Shown piece by piece: positions 1 through 12,500 of a stretch of 42,815 nucleotides of DNA; the stretch's first letter is position 1; every line of letters starts with the position of its first letter. Source of the stretch: Helochares maculicollis (Eukaryota; Arthropoda; Insecta; Coleoptera; Hydrophilidae). Both the position numbers and the translations under genes were made by a program. The notes below the pieces were generated by a model. It was not told where the DNA came from. It saw only the letters and a list, made by a program, of their open reading frames with translations, and made no database searches. The stretch is from contig JAWQRO010000330.1 in the NCBI GenBank assembly GCA_033557835.1, forward strand, positions 1-42,815, in the 5' to 3' direction.

Positions 1-52
<52 letters not shown>
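1..52. repeat. (AT)n microsatellite
   Basis: An uninterrupted AT dinucleotide tract opens the window and may continue beyond its left edge. Short reiterations of an AATTGTAG-like unit follow immediately. Confidence 0.97.
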
Positions 53-59
<7 letters not shown>

Positions 60-267
60 TAGAATTGTAGAATTGTAGAAATGTTGTAGAATTAATTTCA
101 ATACCCACATGTTAAGAATGCCAATGTGACCATGACCTGATATTTTCTAAGTACAAATAATATTGTTGAAAATTTGGCTAATTTGGGACTCCTGGTATAA
201 TTCAAATGATGCCGATAGACCATGCTGCGTTAAAGAATATTATGCAGACACAACAGCACAGTTATTG

Positions 268-722
268 CTATAAAAATAACGGCATCACAATCAAACAGGT
301 CATTAGATTCTTCAAAACTTTGAGATTAATTTTTTTCATGAACGCAAAACAGTCTTTATCAAAGTGAAACAGAAAAAAGAATATAAAGAACTATCAAAGT
401 CAAATTTTATAGCTCCGCCTTTCCTCTAATCATTTAAAAGCGAACGTGACTTCGAAAAAGATCGCTTTGCATTATTATCTTTCGCCGCAAGAAATACGAT
501 TACATCATAAATGTACAAGGTGACTATAAAAATATCGGCATCACATTCAAAACAAAGCGTTAGATCAGTCATAATTACGAACACAAAACCTTTCTCATAT
601 CATAAAGACAAAAAAAGAACATTAACAACCATTTAAGTAAAGTTTTATTCGAGCGCGTTGTTTTTTGAACTGGAGATCGAACGTGACCTTGAGAGAACAT
701 CGCAAGAAGGGTGGTTACATCA
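268..722. repeat. Diverged tandem duplication, two copies of about 200-240 bp
   Basis: Copy 1 (about 268-510) and copy 2 (about 524-722) run in the same order. Both open with CTATAAAAATA-CGGCATCACA. Both then have a GAAC-CAAAAC block, an A-rich stretch, a CGAACGTGAC block, and close with a TTACATCATA block. Substitutions and small indels separate them, so this is an old duplication. No coding potential was seen in either copy. Confidence 0.6.
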
Positions 723-2352
723 TACATCGCAAACTAAACAATAAACTAATTTACGACATTCTTTATAGTTAAAATTCGATGACTACTTAAATACGATGGA
801 CTATAGTCATTTTCTATCACAATTAATAGCACAACTTCATGTTGTTGTGACGACAGAAAAACATGCACCGCTTCTCTTGTTTCGTGCTTAGTAAGTTCAG
901 ATGATTTGCATATTAGTAAATATGTTTTTCTTTTAATAAGACATTAAGAAAAATTTAGCTAACTTACGTAATAGTAAATAATGTATTCAAAACAAATTAA
1001 AATGAACGCAACCCGACCAAACATGTAGCGCTTGTTTTTCCTTTCCGGTTGAAACTTATTAGGCTGGTTACTCTTTGTTCATATTTATTTCTTTTTTTTT
1101 TAATTATTATTTCGTCCGTTTCGAGTTCAGATGCTTTAAGCGTAAACAAGAAGGTGATTTTTTAAAATACTCTTAAAATTTGTTTGTGTTCGACCGACGA
1201 TGTCATAGAGAAGTCGATCAGTGGTTCTTAACATGTATAAAATGCAAACAAAAACCTATCGCTTAATATTTCTTATATCTACCAGCCCTTTAAGTTTTGT
1301 AACTTAATTTTGAAACAGGTTGTACATGTTGTTATGCTATTCAGAGGATCTTTATTTAATATAACTGACCTTCTCAGTCAAAGCGCTGAATTAAACTCTG
1401 TCCTCCTTGGGTCTTTTTATACAGGAAAGATTTCTTAACCATTGCCCAGTGTAAAAATTGGTGGCCGTTGCGATTCCTGTGACCATCGAAATTGTTTTCC
1501 AGAATGAGATTAAATGTTAAATACTGTAACGCGGAAATGGTAGCACCCAAGGTCTCTCCAGGATTGCACAAAACTGCTGAATAGTACAGCACAAGTGTAG
1601 GTAATGCGTTCTTCAAGAATAAATCCTGTAGAAAATGGTTTTGGAAAATCACAAATACTTATTTTAAACGTGATAGTAAAAAATTGTAATGCATTAAACC
1701 GATTCAACATCGTTAGTCACCACTAAACTATCAAAGTTAAAATTCAGATAAACACGCGACTTGAAAGAAGAAAACCCATAAGCAAACAAACAAAATCATT
1801 GATTATGACAATTCTGGCAACTGACATAGGTAGATTCCAGCAAAAGTTGTACATCAAATTAAATGGGGTTATAAGTTATATCCAAAACTGTACAAAGATC
1901 GTCTAAGAAACTGTAGTATAGGTAGGAGGTATGTCAAAACCACCAACAATCAAAAAACTGTGAGTTAATACTATAAATTTGATGAAACAAGGAAGAGAAG
2001 CGAAGAACAATCCACGTAGAATAAACCGCATTAAATATGTGTTGTTGTGCAAGAGCATGAAAAATGAAATTAAAATAAGTGTTGAAACATACAATGAAAA
2101 GTTCTACAAAACGCACCTTAAGTATTTGAAGTAGTCTGCATAATTTTAATTAATTTATCCTAATTCAGAAGATATGTTTTAAACTTGCCTAGTTAAAAAT
2201 GCATACAAAATATAAACTAAAATATATTAACGAAAACAATTTTTTTAAATAAAAATTTTGTTAATTTGACGAATTTGATGTTTGTATGCAAAATAATCAG
2301 ACTTTGTTCAAATAAGCAACATATTATTAAATCAGCGTTTTAATAACATTTA
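723..2352. other. Non-coding stretch with no recognised gene
   Basis: AT-rich sequence without a convincing gene. A 92-codon open frame on the - strand at 1374-1652 is slightly richer in GC than its surroundings, but I do not recognise its product and it has no clear splice or promoter context. It is noted only as a weak candidate. Confidence 0.5.
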
Positions 2353-2372
2353 CCAGGTGCGCAAGTTTAAAA
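2353..2372 (+). repeat. Mariner left terminal inverted repeat
   Basis: The 20 bases starting CCAGGTGCGCAAG are a perfect inverted match to 3464-3483. They are flanked on the left by TA (2351-2352), the expected target duplication. Confidence 0.93.
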
Positions 2373-3463
2373 CTACGTTTATTTCAAGAAAAATTATTTA
2401 AGAACAATGGTACATTTTTTCTTCAAAAATGGCCCTCGCTTTTTATACATTTTATCCATGTCTCGGGCAATTTATAGATATCATTCCAAAAAGAAGCTTC
2501 AACTTTCATTGATATCCATTAATCGAGCCATCTACATCCACGAAAGTCTTGAAGTGTTGTTCAGTCAGTGTGTGTCCCATCGACGAGAAGAGGTGATAAC
2601 CAGAAGGCGCCAGGTCTGGTGAATACGGCGGGAGGGGTAGGAATTCTCAACCAAGCGAAGAAATCTTTTCTTTGACCACTTTGTCTGAATGTGCAGGAGC
2701 GTTGTCTTGCTGCGGAATGACTTTTCCGTATCTTCGAGCTCATTCTGGGCGTTTTTCGATCAATGCGTGGTTTAAATTGATCATTTGTTGTCGGTAAAAC
2801 TCGGTTTTCTACTCGATGTTGATGATTGTCCTGGCGTTACCCACGATTTTTTAAGGTTAAGATTCTCAAAATATATCCATTTTTCATCACCAGTTACAAC
2901 CCGATGCAAAAAAAAACCTTTCTTTTGTGGTGTAAGTGTAGCATTTCGCACACAGTTTTTCGTCTTTTCATCTGTCGTTCGTTCAGTTTGTGCGGAATCC
3001 ATTTTTTAACCTTTTGAATCTTCCCCATGTCACTCAGGTGATTGGAAATGGCTTGCCGAGTGACATTCAACTGCTTCGTCATGATTTGTTGTGTTTGTGT
3101 ATCGTCTTTATCCAATAATGCTCTCGTTCTTTTTCAATAACATTGAAATCGCGACTTTTGAAACGTTGAAATCTGCGTTCAGAAGTCTTGACAGTTGGAG
3201 CACGATCGCCTCTCTGCAAGAATTCAATGACTTTCCGATGCCTTTTTTGATTGAACAAGAAAATCATTACATGCCGCAAACGCTCTTTACTTAGCTCACA
3301 ATTCGACATGTTTAACACGAAAAAGAAGTACGGTACTAACTCGTAAACAACTAAACAAATTTGTCGCTTTGTATTGGGAAGTCTTGCCAAAGAAAGTGTA
3401 TCTTTGAGTTCCAAAGATTATTTCAATATATTTCATGCCCCATCTCTTGACAACAAAACGATA

Positions 3464-3483
3464 TTTTAAACTTGCGCACCTGG
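3464..3483 (-). repeat. Mariner right terminal inverted repeat
   Basis: Exact 20-base inverted match to 2353-2372. Similarity continues with mismatches for several more bases inward. The outer flank is TG rather than TA. Confidence 0.93.
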
Positions 3484-5553
3484 TGTTTGCATTTTTGGTT
3501 ATTTCAGATTTTTGTTGCATTACAACTGAAAATCTTGTTAACGGTACAGGGCTGATTAGATATTGCTGCATATTCGAATTATGTAGCATATTTTCGTAGG
3601 CTTACTTCAATGTCTAAGAGACATTCCGAAAAGGATTTTTTACTAAATATAGACATGATGAATTTCTCTATTATAATAAGTAGAGAGTAAATTTGCGACG
3701 GCTACAAGACAGAATCGTTAGACCTGAAGAATGAAAAAATACATTACTTATAGAAATGTCTGTTAAATTTGATATATTAGAAACTATCTTAAGTCAGACA
3801 ATTGTGTGTGCTCAAATAAATTAAGAAATGTTTTTATGTATAGTTTACCTCATACACCATCAGTTAAGCTACACGTAATTTTGTTCACGTATATATAATA
3901 CGAAGCGCGTTCGCAGTCTGGAAATTTGCAAGTCTAAAAGTCTAGCGATTTTGTATTGAGATAAAGTTTAGCATTTCCCTAAGTTGTCAGCTGTACAAAG
4001 TTCTTTTCCGTCCTGGACGAGCATATGGCGCGTGTATGTCACGTGGTGGCATACGCATGACATGTTTATCAAACGGCCGATGCAGTCCGAGTCAAAGAAA
4101 ATCATATTTTATTCAAGTCAAGAGACTTTGACATTGAAAGAAACCCAATGTGATTTTCAAGTAACGCACAAATCTTGCGACGAATTTTAAATCGAAGCCT
4201 TGCTAGTGCCATAGCTTGGGTGCATACCGGACGGACTTGCTCTTCAGCTATACAGCAATTTGAAATTATAATTGTTAAATGGATTGGAACTGTATAGTTC
4301 AGGAAACTTTTAATAGAATAATGGAATTTTTACTCTCTTCGGTGCATAATATGTAGATATATGTGGCAACTTCAAGTGGATGCCTGCAGAATATTATACA
4401 ACATTCAAAACTTTACCCGAAGATAAAATTTTCCATATGAAATAATACTAATAATGCGTTGTTTATTATTCACATGGTTTAAAATGGACAAGTTTCTCAA
4501 TACAGGAAGTTTATCAGACAATACAATATTTAACGAGAACATTTAGCTTTCGTTGATGTATTCAAATAGAACCCTAAAATTTCATTATAAAATTAGTTAT
4601 AATTTTCTAAATATCCGAAGCTTTATACAGAACAAATTCTAATTTATCTGTATAGCATGAAACTTTAGTTATTTGTTTAAATATATTCCTAGTGGCATTA
4701 ATCAGAGTACAATGAATGCAATTAAATTTAATTTTCAATGGAAAAGTAAAATCCGGATGGGCAAATAGATTTTGATACTAGGATTATATTTGCTCTTGAT
4801 AAAATTTTGTACAGTAATAGCGAATTTTATTCTTGCTACAATTACTGCATACGAATCAAAGCAAACATTTTAATATGCAATGTAAATAAAAATATGAGTG
4901 GTATATTATTGCAATTATAAATTTCAGTAATCATAGCATCAGAAATACAATAGTTCATGTGTTTATGTAGATTTTTCAGCAGCCCAATTTTCGTTTATTT
5001 AACATATTGGCAATGCGTGAATAGATTGCCGGCATTTTACGATCAACAACTCAACAGTTATTTCACAAATTGCAATATAGCATCAACTTTTAATTATTAT
5101 AAAATCACTCACCAATCTGGATAAAATATTTTTTATGGGGCAGTTCATTTATGAATAAATTGAAAATTCACAATTTACCATTTCAATAAAAATTAATAAA
5201 GAGTGACTGTTTAGTAAAACAAAACAAAGAAGTTTCATATTTTCACTAAATAAGCGCTATGTGCAGTTTCATATTATTTAATATTTACTCAAACTTTGGC
5301 GTAGAAAATTATTTTAAATCAAAATAAATATATAATCTAACTACTACCAATAATTAGCATAAAATTACATAAATGTGCACTTTTTAGAATTCCTAATATG
5401 TGCTGTGATTTTGATGGAGAAGCCACAGTTACATACACTATGTTTAATGCTCTGATGAAAGCTATTCGCCTAGAATAGTTTCAACGATGAGTAAATTTTT
5501 TATTTCAAGGTCTCTCATATTTTAAATAATTATTTCCACTTACATTTTTTCAG
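3484..5553. other. Non-coding stretch, possibly intron upstream of the phosphodiesterase exons
   Basis: No gene was recognised. A GC-richer patch at about 3890-4250 holds a TATATAA (3892-3898) and a CACGTG inside a short imperfect hairpin near 4040, but no exon could be assigned to it. The last 20 bases before 5554 form a T-rich tract ending in CAG, the acceptor of the next exon. Confidence 0.5.
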
Positions 5554-5749
5554 GTATACATCGTGGGCCACATACCACCAGGCTCAGACGAAAGACAAAG
5601 GGGAGCAATCCATCCCCACCACTACCAGTATTCCGACAACCACAACAAAATGTACCTGAAGCTCGTGAGAAGATATGCTGAAATCATTGTGGGCCAATTT
5701 TTCGGCCACCTCCATTCGGATACGTTCCGAATCATCTACAATGAATACG
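5554..5749 (+). CDS. Acid sphingomyelinase-like phosphodiesterase, internal exon
   Basis: The exon encodes VYIVGHIPPGSDER, then a segment ending GQFFGHLHSDTFRIIYNEYG. The GHIPPG motif and the GHxH motif (GHLH) are the late metal-binding motifs of the calcineurin-like metallophosphatase domain in acid sphingomyelinase and SMPDL3-type enzymes. Such enzymes are secreted or lysosomal and hydrolyse phosphodiester bonds of sphingomyelin or nucleotides. The exon starts after a T-rich tract plus CAG (5551-5553) and ends before GTAAGT (5750), leaving the first base of a split codon. That base joins GA at 9398 to make Gly, so the frame is kept across the intron. Upstream exons with the signal peptide and first half of the domain are not in the window. 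Confidence 0.92.
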
Positions 5750-8700
5750 GTAAGTTTTAATTAAAGGCTCAAAGGGAAACAATTACAAGGCTGATTAATA
5801 TTTAATTCCAATTGAATACATTCCACAGACCTATTTGCATAATTTCGTGTTATTTTAATACGAATCCGCAGCTAAATACATTAGTTTGGGCTATAGTTAT
5901 CTCCCTCCCTTCTCCCTGCACTGATCCCCATTCCCGTTTCCGGACTCCATCAATTTCCAATGCAAACTTTAACTAAGGATTTTAATATGGGATATTGCAT
6001 TGAAGCGTTATTTTGATCATTAAGCTTTATAGTCATAGGCAAAGACGAAAATTATTTAACGACAAATTAAAATTAGATACTTAATCGGCTTAGAGGAATT
6101 CGGTACCAGAGTGTTTAATAGTATAAAGCAATATGGTACTGCGCAAAGTAGATTAACATTAACTAATTAAAATAGCATATATATTGATAAATTACGCTGA
6201 TGGAACGGAATTAGAATGGGCAAAATCCAAATTAATTGTTATGTTTGGAGCATCCCCACTTATTACTTTTAATTTATGACTTCATTACAAATTTATGATC
6301 GGGATGTAAAATGTGAAGCTCACTATAAATTATAATTCTTTTAGGAATATTATTTTTTAATGTAAGCATAAAAACCGGATTGTTAGGCTTGTTTTGCTTT
6401 GACAAAAATTACGACTCGGAAATTCTAATTTGTGCTTTCTTTATATTTAATTCAACCTTGACCGGAGAGCTTAATTAATGAAATAGCTTAAACAAGTCTA
6501 TGGAAAATATTATAATAAGTTTTTGTCGTGCAGAAATGTAATCCTAAAAATGTTGTGAACGTATGTTATATGGAAATGCTGGAAATTAACATGTAAATAA
6601 AGAAATGAACGCTGGAAAAAGTACTTTGATTAGGTCAATCCCTGGTGGTAAACAAGTTTCGGGTAAAGTTGAACTCTGTAAACGACGTTCCTAATGTACT
6701 TAGTCGACACTGAGATTAAAGTCTCACCATCCGTAAGTTGTTACATACTTAGTTGAACTCAACTAGGGATTATTCGTGTTCCGGCAGATGGTAGACGTAA
6801 TTGATACTCTAACTGCAAACAAATCTAACGAAGAAAGTTCATTAAAACTATAACTTATTGTTGAAGCGAGACAAAATTCTCCCTGCACTTTGTCTTAATA
6901 AAACAAGCCGTTATTTTATGACGTCCTGGAATTCAACTTAAGACGAGTTTTGCAATGGTTTAAGCCCTTGTCTTCCAGAACTCGCCAATCTATCAGCTTC
7001 CTTCTGTTTCACATCTAAACAACTTCAGTAATATCAATTATGGTTTCTTCAAGTTTGTGCGTTGTAATGAGATTTTAAGTAAGAGAGAAATATTGAACGA
7101 TTACTCTTGAGGATTTGTACTTAATTGAAATTAAAAGCGCATTAGCAGCTTTCCTCACACAAATTCGGTACAGTGAAACTTCATTTAAAACAGTGCTGTA
7201 TTTCCTGCTGGTCTCATTGAATTTCTATCGAATTGCGTTCATTTCGAGCTTCGGCTGTAAATTTTCCAGACACTAAAACAAGTCCACGATGAAAATTAAA
7301 ATCGAAGTTTCGAACAATCGGATCAAAATTAATACATTCGAACACTAATGTAGTTTTACTGTAATGCAATTTCAAACATTCCTGAAAAGAAAGATATCGA
7401 CTAGTTCGACCGCGTGAAGCCCTAAACGGTGTAATCTAAAGTTAGAAATCTTCGAACTTTCCACTAAAGAGAGTTTTAAATCGGTTTTTAACGTCTGTTC
7501 ATGATTCATTCTGTCGTGGTTTCTAATGCATCAGATGGTCTTTTCCTTCATAGAAACTTTTCTACTAGTTGTGTGCTGAGGAATGAAAAATATTAGGGTG
7601 CAACTCATGCTACTGCAACATAATTTAATACTTTTCTAAAAATTATTATTAATATTAAGCCATGTTGCTACTCATATAACGACCTCTATAGTGACAAAAA
7701 TTCATAATTTTTCAAATATAAAAATAGTTGCGCACAGATATCAATTGTGTCCAAAAATAAGTAAAAATCAAATTTTCAACATCCATATTATTTCAAATTC
7801 CACATGCGTAGTAAAGTGAAATATTCAGATTACACAAAATATGATCTTTAATGAGTCAGTTTCATTTCCAATTTTTTCTACTTACGTGCTATACACTCTT
7901 CTTTGCGATATAGATTTTTTATCAGTTTATCATAGTGGTGAATCAATTTTCTAACAGTTGATAAATACCTCATATTTGACTGGCTATGTTTGACTTTATT
8001 TCATTTCCGGGTTATCTTAGTAATCTGAATGACGTGGCCGTAAAGAATAGCAAATAAGTATGTAAAATTTTATAAAAAAATCGGTAAAGCCTCAATTAAT
8101 GCCCGTAAGTCTTTAGGTCCACAGGAGATACCAAAATTCAAATTTTGTTAACTTGCTCCTTTCTTACGTTATTCTATCAATCAAGTGTGGTAGAATAAAA
8201 ACCAACAGTATCAAACGGAAAAGTTGAACATCTGCTCCAGTTTTACTGGCACTCCTGTGGTTTTCCGGGGCAATTATAAAATAAAACAATCAATTGAAAT
8301 AGTTGTAAATTGCTCTGTCAAGAACTTACACAAAAGGAGAATATGAGGCTTTTAATTCAGATGAGTTCGTTTCACTTTGTGGCACACCGCGATTGTAGAG
8401 CCAGGCAATTACATTGAAGTATTCAGATCCATTATTTTGCCCCAGCTTTTGAATTAGCCAGCGAAAACCTGCGAAATAGGACCATTACTCATTCGAAATC
8501 CGCAAATTTAAGCAATGCGTATACTTGCCAATTTCGGTTAAAAAATTTATTCCTGTTACTCTTTAGATATGGGATATTCTTTATTTCTTATTTGATAGAG
8601 ATATATAGTTTCATAAATAAACCAATTCAGGCTATGCTCTTGCGGCCATAATGCTACAGCTACACATCTCGAAACTTTATCCTATATGCGGTAAAGATTC

Positions 8701-9397
8701 AAGAAATTATCGTCATAAATATCTGCCTTGTATTAATGATTGCACGTAACGTGTTCGGTTTCTTCAAAATTGGATAGGATTCGACTTCTCGTTTCAAAAT
8801 AGGTCACACAATTTTCTGCAGCTAGTATTTCTTATTTATTATTAATGTTTTCTTCGAATAAAATTGTAACAAACTCATAAAAATGGGCATGGGAAAATCA
8901 GTTAAGTTAAAGTTATTAATTTCTTCCTGGAAACTCTAATGAATTTTAATTATAAATATATTTCTTACCCTATTTTATGCATATATGACTTCAGCAAAAT
9001 TTCATGTAGCTGCCGAGTTGCACATTCGCTAATTAATGTATATATGATAATATAGAGAATACAAAATTACAAACGTTAGATGCTACTAGAAGCACAAAAA
9101 CACTGCAGGAACCATTTTTCCCTCGTTCCAACATACAAACAATAGTGCGTATTCTAGTTATGTTTTACCTTAAAAAAAACGTATTAAACTTTAAAAATAT
9201 GTATCTTTAAAAAGTTTCATTATTAACAATAATTGTTGCTGAAACATTTTTGTGATTTTTTTCGACTTATTATCTGGAAAATGTTTACCCAAGTTTTAAT
9301 GGAAGTTCTGCGACATACAGCATCTAAGAATATTCTGTATAGTTTGCTACATAAAAAGCTAATATAAAGTTTGTTATTTGATATTTTATTTTCGCAG
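5750..9397 (+). other. Intron of the phosphodiesterase gene (about 3.65 kb)
   Basis: Bounded by a GTAAGT donor and a TTTTCGCAG acceptor, with phase kept between the flanking exons. AT-rich, with no gene, RNA or mobile element recognised inside. Confidence 0.85.
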
Positions 9398-9510
9398 GAA
9401 AACCTGTTTCTTGGGCGATGCTTGCCCCAGCTCTAACCCCGAGAAAATCGACAGACGGGCCGAATAATCCAGGCTTGCGATTGTATAAATTCGACAAGCA
9501 TACTGGCCAG
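9398..9510 (+). CDS. Acid sphingomyelinase-like phosphodiesterase, next internal exon
   Basis: Continues the protein with KPVSWAMLAPALTPRK, a stretch rich in Asn and Pro, then LRLYKFDKHTGQ. This matches the region after the GHxH motif in SMPDL3 and acid sphingomyelinase proteins, where a conserved Pro-rich loop precedes a beta strand. It is 113 bases long, begins in phase with the split Gly codon and ends in phase 0 at GTGAGT (9511). The family normally continues with a helical C-terminal segment of about 100 residues or more. No exon for it was found downstream, so the gene either has a very long intron or is incomplete. Confidence 0.92.
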
Positions 9511-12500
9511 GTGAGTTTTATGTATAATTTATATCGTCTTGTTATGTTTCCAGTTTGTTGAAAAGTTAAAATGGATCTCTTGAATAATGTATGTTCGTTA
9601 ATTAAATATATTTCTATTTCAAAGTATTCTCGGACATTTTATGGAAACCAACTCTTGTTTACTTACAAAATTTATCCTACAATTTTCCACCCTCTTTCGC
9701 ATGCACTCTTTTTACAGTAAAAGAAAACGAACGTTTGTAAGCGTTTCGTCGAGTGTATGAAAAAACTTTTTGTCATTATAAAGAAACTCTCCTTTTTTAA
9801 AGTTTATTCATTTCGTTACTTTTCCGGTCAATCTTTCTTGCAAAGGAAGACCAATCTATCTCTTTTGATCCAGCTTTTCTTTCATATAATGCCCTGAAAG
9901 GTTAAAACTCGTGGTGTCCCAGCCAATAGATAATGACCGGGATAAAACGTTCCGGTTGAAAGAAAAATCTCTAATCCGGAAAACTACCTTCGCTGAAATG
10001 TGCGTGAACGACCAATAACAGAAAAAATCTTTAATTTCAGAAAAAATGTTTTTTTATATCGTAATGGGCTTGGAGAAATGTATGAGATTTTTACGTCTTA
10101 ATGATCTTATAATGGTCTCGGGAATTGTTTTGAAGTAGAGTTTTAATGTTAGTGTTTAGAAAGTCTTTCTTAACTTCATCACTGGAATGTATTTAATTCT
10201 GACTCTTATTTGATGCATTAACTGTAAATCAATAATTAGAATATACATAATATTCGGTATTACTCCAATCCAATATTAGAAGCCCAATGGCTGTTTATAT
10301 TTCTGTCCGATAAGGATTTCAGAACTAAGTAATGAACAGATCCCACAAATGCATTGGTGAACCAAGAAACATTATCCTGGCTTCTTGTTTACGCTTTGGA
10401 TAAAGCAGATGTACGGAATTAAGCTTGCTCAGATTAATTGAGATTCATTCCGAAGTCTCAATCCGTGAAATAAATTTTCTCTTTCTATGTTAACCATTTA
10501 GAGCAAAGCGACTTATCTACAATGTGCTAAAAGAAATATGAAAACTATCTCATATTAAGGCAAGTCTGCCGTCTCCTGTAAACGTGTTTTCTTTTAATCA
10601 AATTTTAAAATTCATTGCTTTAATTGTATTTTAAATAAATTGTTCCGACAAACGTTGGAGAGTGAAAAGTAATATAAAGCAATCCCAATTTACAATCTTC
10701 CATCTGACTAAACAAGATCAAAGAAAATTTATCATTTAGAGGATATTGATTTGAAAACACTTGTAAAACTTTGATGACGGGGAATTGAAGGAAAACGAAA
10801 AAGTAATTTCTTTATTCAGCATGTACCTAAACCAAACTCCAGCAATACTTTAGTCGTTCTGTGTGTATATAGGCTTTGTTTCCTCTTTCTATAAAGAATA
10901 ATTTCGATAACCTGAAATGAAAAAGAATTTTCTAATTTAACTCGACTTTTTCATCTTTGTAAAAAAATGCCGAATGATCGATCAGATATATTTTTCTGAA
11001 ACTCATCTTGAGAATAATAATTTGTTTCATCGTGCATATAGCTTCTGCTCGAGAGCCGCAAAAAAAACGAAAACATTCTTTTAAAATTATGCGGTTCACC
11101 TTTAGCAAGCGTACTACGTAACTACAATCCGCCATATAAGTGTTCATCATGCGAAGGAAATAACGAACTTACATTTGCAGTTAAATATTTAAAAGCAAGC
11201 TTTTCGGGGAAGGTCCTGGTGTCACCCTGTCAAAGTAAACTTTTTTTATTCCCCCGTAGAATATTTTTATAAGTACGAGACTTGGGATATATGGATTACC
11301 TTTTCTTTCATCTGTGGACATTTGTAAACTATACTCAACTTTCACAGGGAAACTTTATATTAAGACAGCTGCCACAACCACTTTAGTAAAAACTTTCCTA
11401 TTTTAACTTTTGGGCGTAAATATAAAAGGTAACAGCAAGGGTTCTTTGCAGCTTCATTATAATATGCCTTCTCTGTTTCTCCATCGTATTTCAAATGAAA
11501 AGATTCATTTGTTCCTCTTTATTTTAAATTTTGCGCACATTTTTAAGATGCGTCTGAATAAATAAGCGATACATATTAACAATTAAATAATTTTAGTATT
11601 ATAATTGGTCTATTTCTATAAGTAGTAGTTAGTTCAAGTCAATATTTGCTCGTCAATAGCTATCTATTTAGTCTCATTTCTCATTAATTCTGTTGTCTCT
11701 CTCGGTTTTTACAGTGATTTCACGCTCCCAAATAAACATGCTTTAGACATGTAGAATTGATATCAGTGTCTTATTAATATTGCTTATCTGTTAAGTAATA
11801 TCGCAAAAGACATTTGACACTCTGCCTAGGATAAATCTATGAGAGCCAATATGTATATTTGACAATTTTCATCTTCTGCTTAACACATTAACTATCTACT
11901 TGTGTTAAAAAACTTGTGCAACTATGCCAACATAAATAATATATGATTTCCAGCGTAAAAATTACATCTTAAGTGACACATTCAATCGCACAAATCGTAC
12001 AAAAATTTTTACATATGTGATGTTCCGATCTAGTAGAAATTTTCTTTACAGATTTTTGGTATTAATCCTAATTCAAAAGAAAACGTCCTAACTTCAGAAC
12101 TATATTTAATTTCTCTTTACTTTCTCTCTCTCTCTCTTTCATCCAGGATGTAGATATACAACCGAGTGAAATCGCTTAGCAACGCGCACTTCATGTAGGG
12201 TCCACCGCTCCATGTAGTGGCGTCGCCCATCGTTTCCTGACTCTGATATTCATTCCACTGAGCATTCCGGCGAATAGAGTTACCGCCCGGAATGATGATA
12301 GCCGCCAAGTTGAAATGATGTAAACAAAAATAAAAGAAAAAATAGTTATGACACAAAATTACGTTCAGCGAAGCGGTAACATCATAGTTACAGACTTTTA
12401 TATCTGTTTGGTGAAAAGGCTTATGTGGATCAAGAAAATTTGAGGCATTTGCCGAGTGAAAACACTTTCGTTCTACGTATACTCCGAACGTCGTAAAGTT

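Larger units (their letters stand above)
2353..3483 (-). mobile_element. Degenerate mariner-family DNA transposon with both terminal inverted repeats
   Basis: The element is about 1.13 kb, slightly shorter than a full mariner (about 1.3 kb). Read on the - strand, transposase pieces appear in the correct order: an N-terminal helix-turn-helix region (about 3310-3150), a part with TRQAISNHLSDMGK (about 3050), the first catalytic segment TGDEKWIYFENL (about 2900), and a C-terminal PPYSPDLAPSGYHLF (about 2610-2650). Frameshifts and stops separate these pieces. In the last motif the third catalytic Asp of the mariner D,D34D triad is Gly, so the transposase would be dead even without the frameshifts. 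The left flank is TA; the right flank is TG, a one-base decay of the expected TA target duplication. It is non-autonomous and old. Confidence 0.93.

Noticed and set aside
1374..1652. 92-codon - strand frame as a gene
   Set aside because: It is open and slightly GC-rich, but no family, splice sites or conserved neighbours could be recognised, so it is not listed as a gene.
10932..11150. 72-codon - strand frame
   Set aside because: AT-rich chance frame with no motif, promoter or neighbour support.
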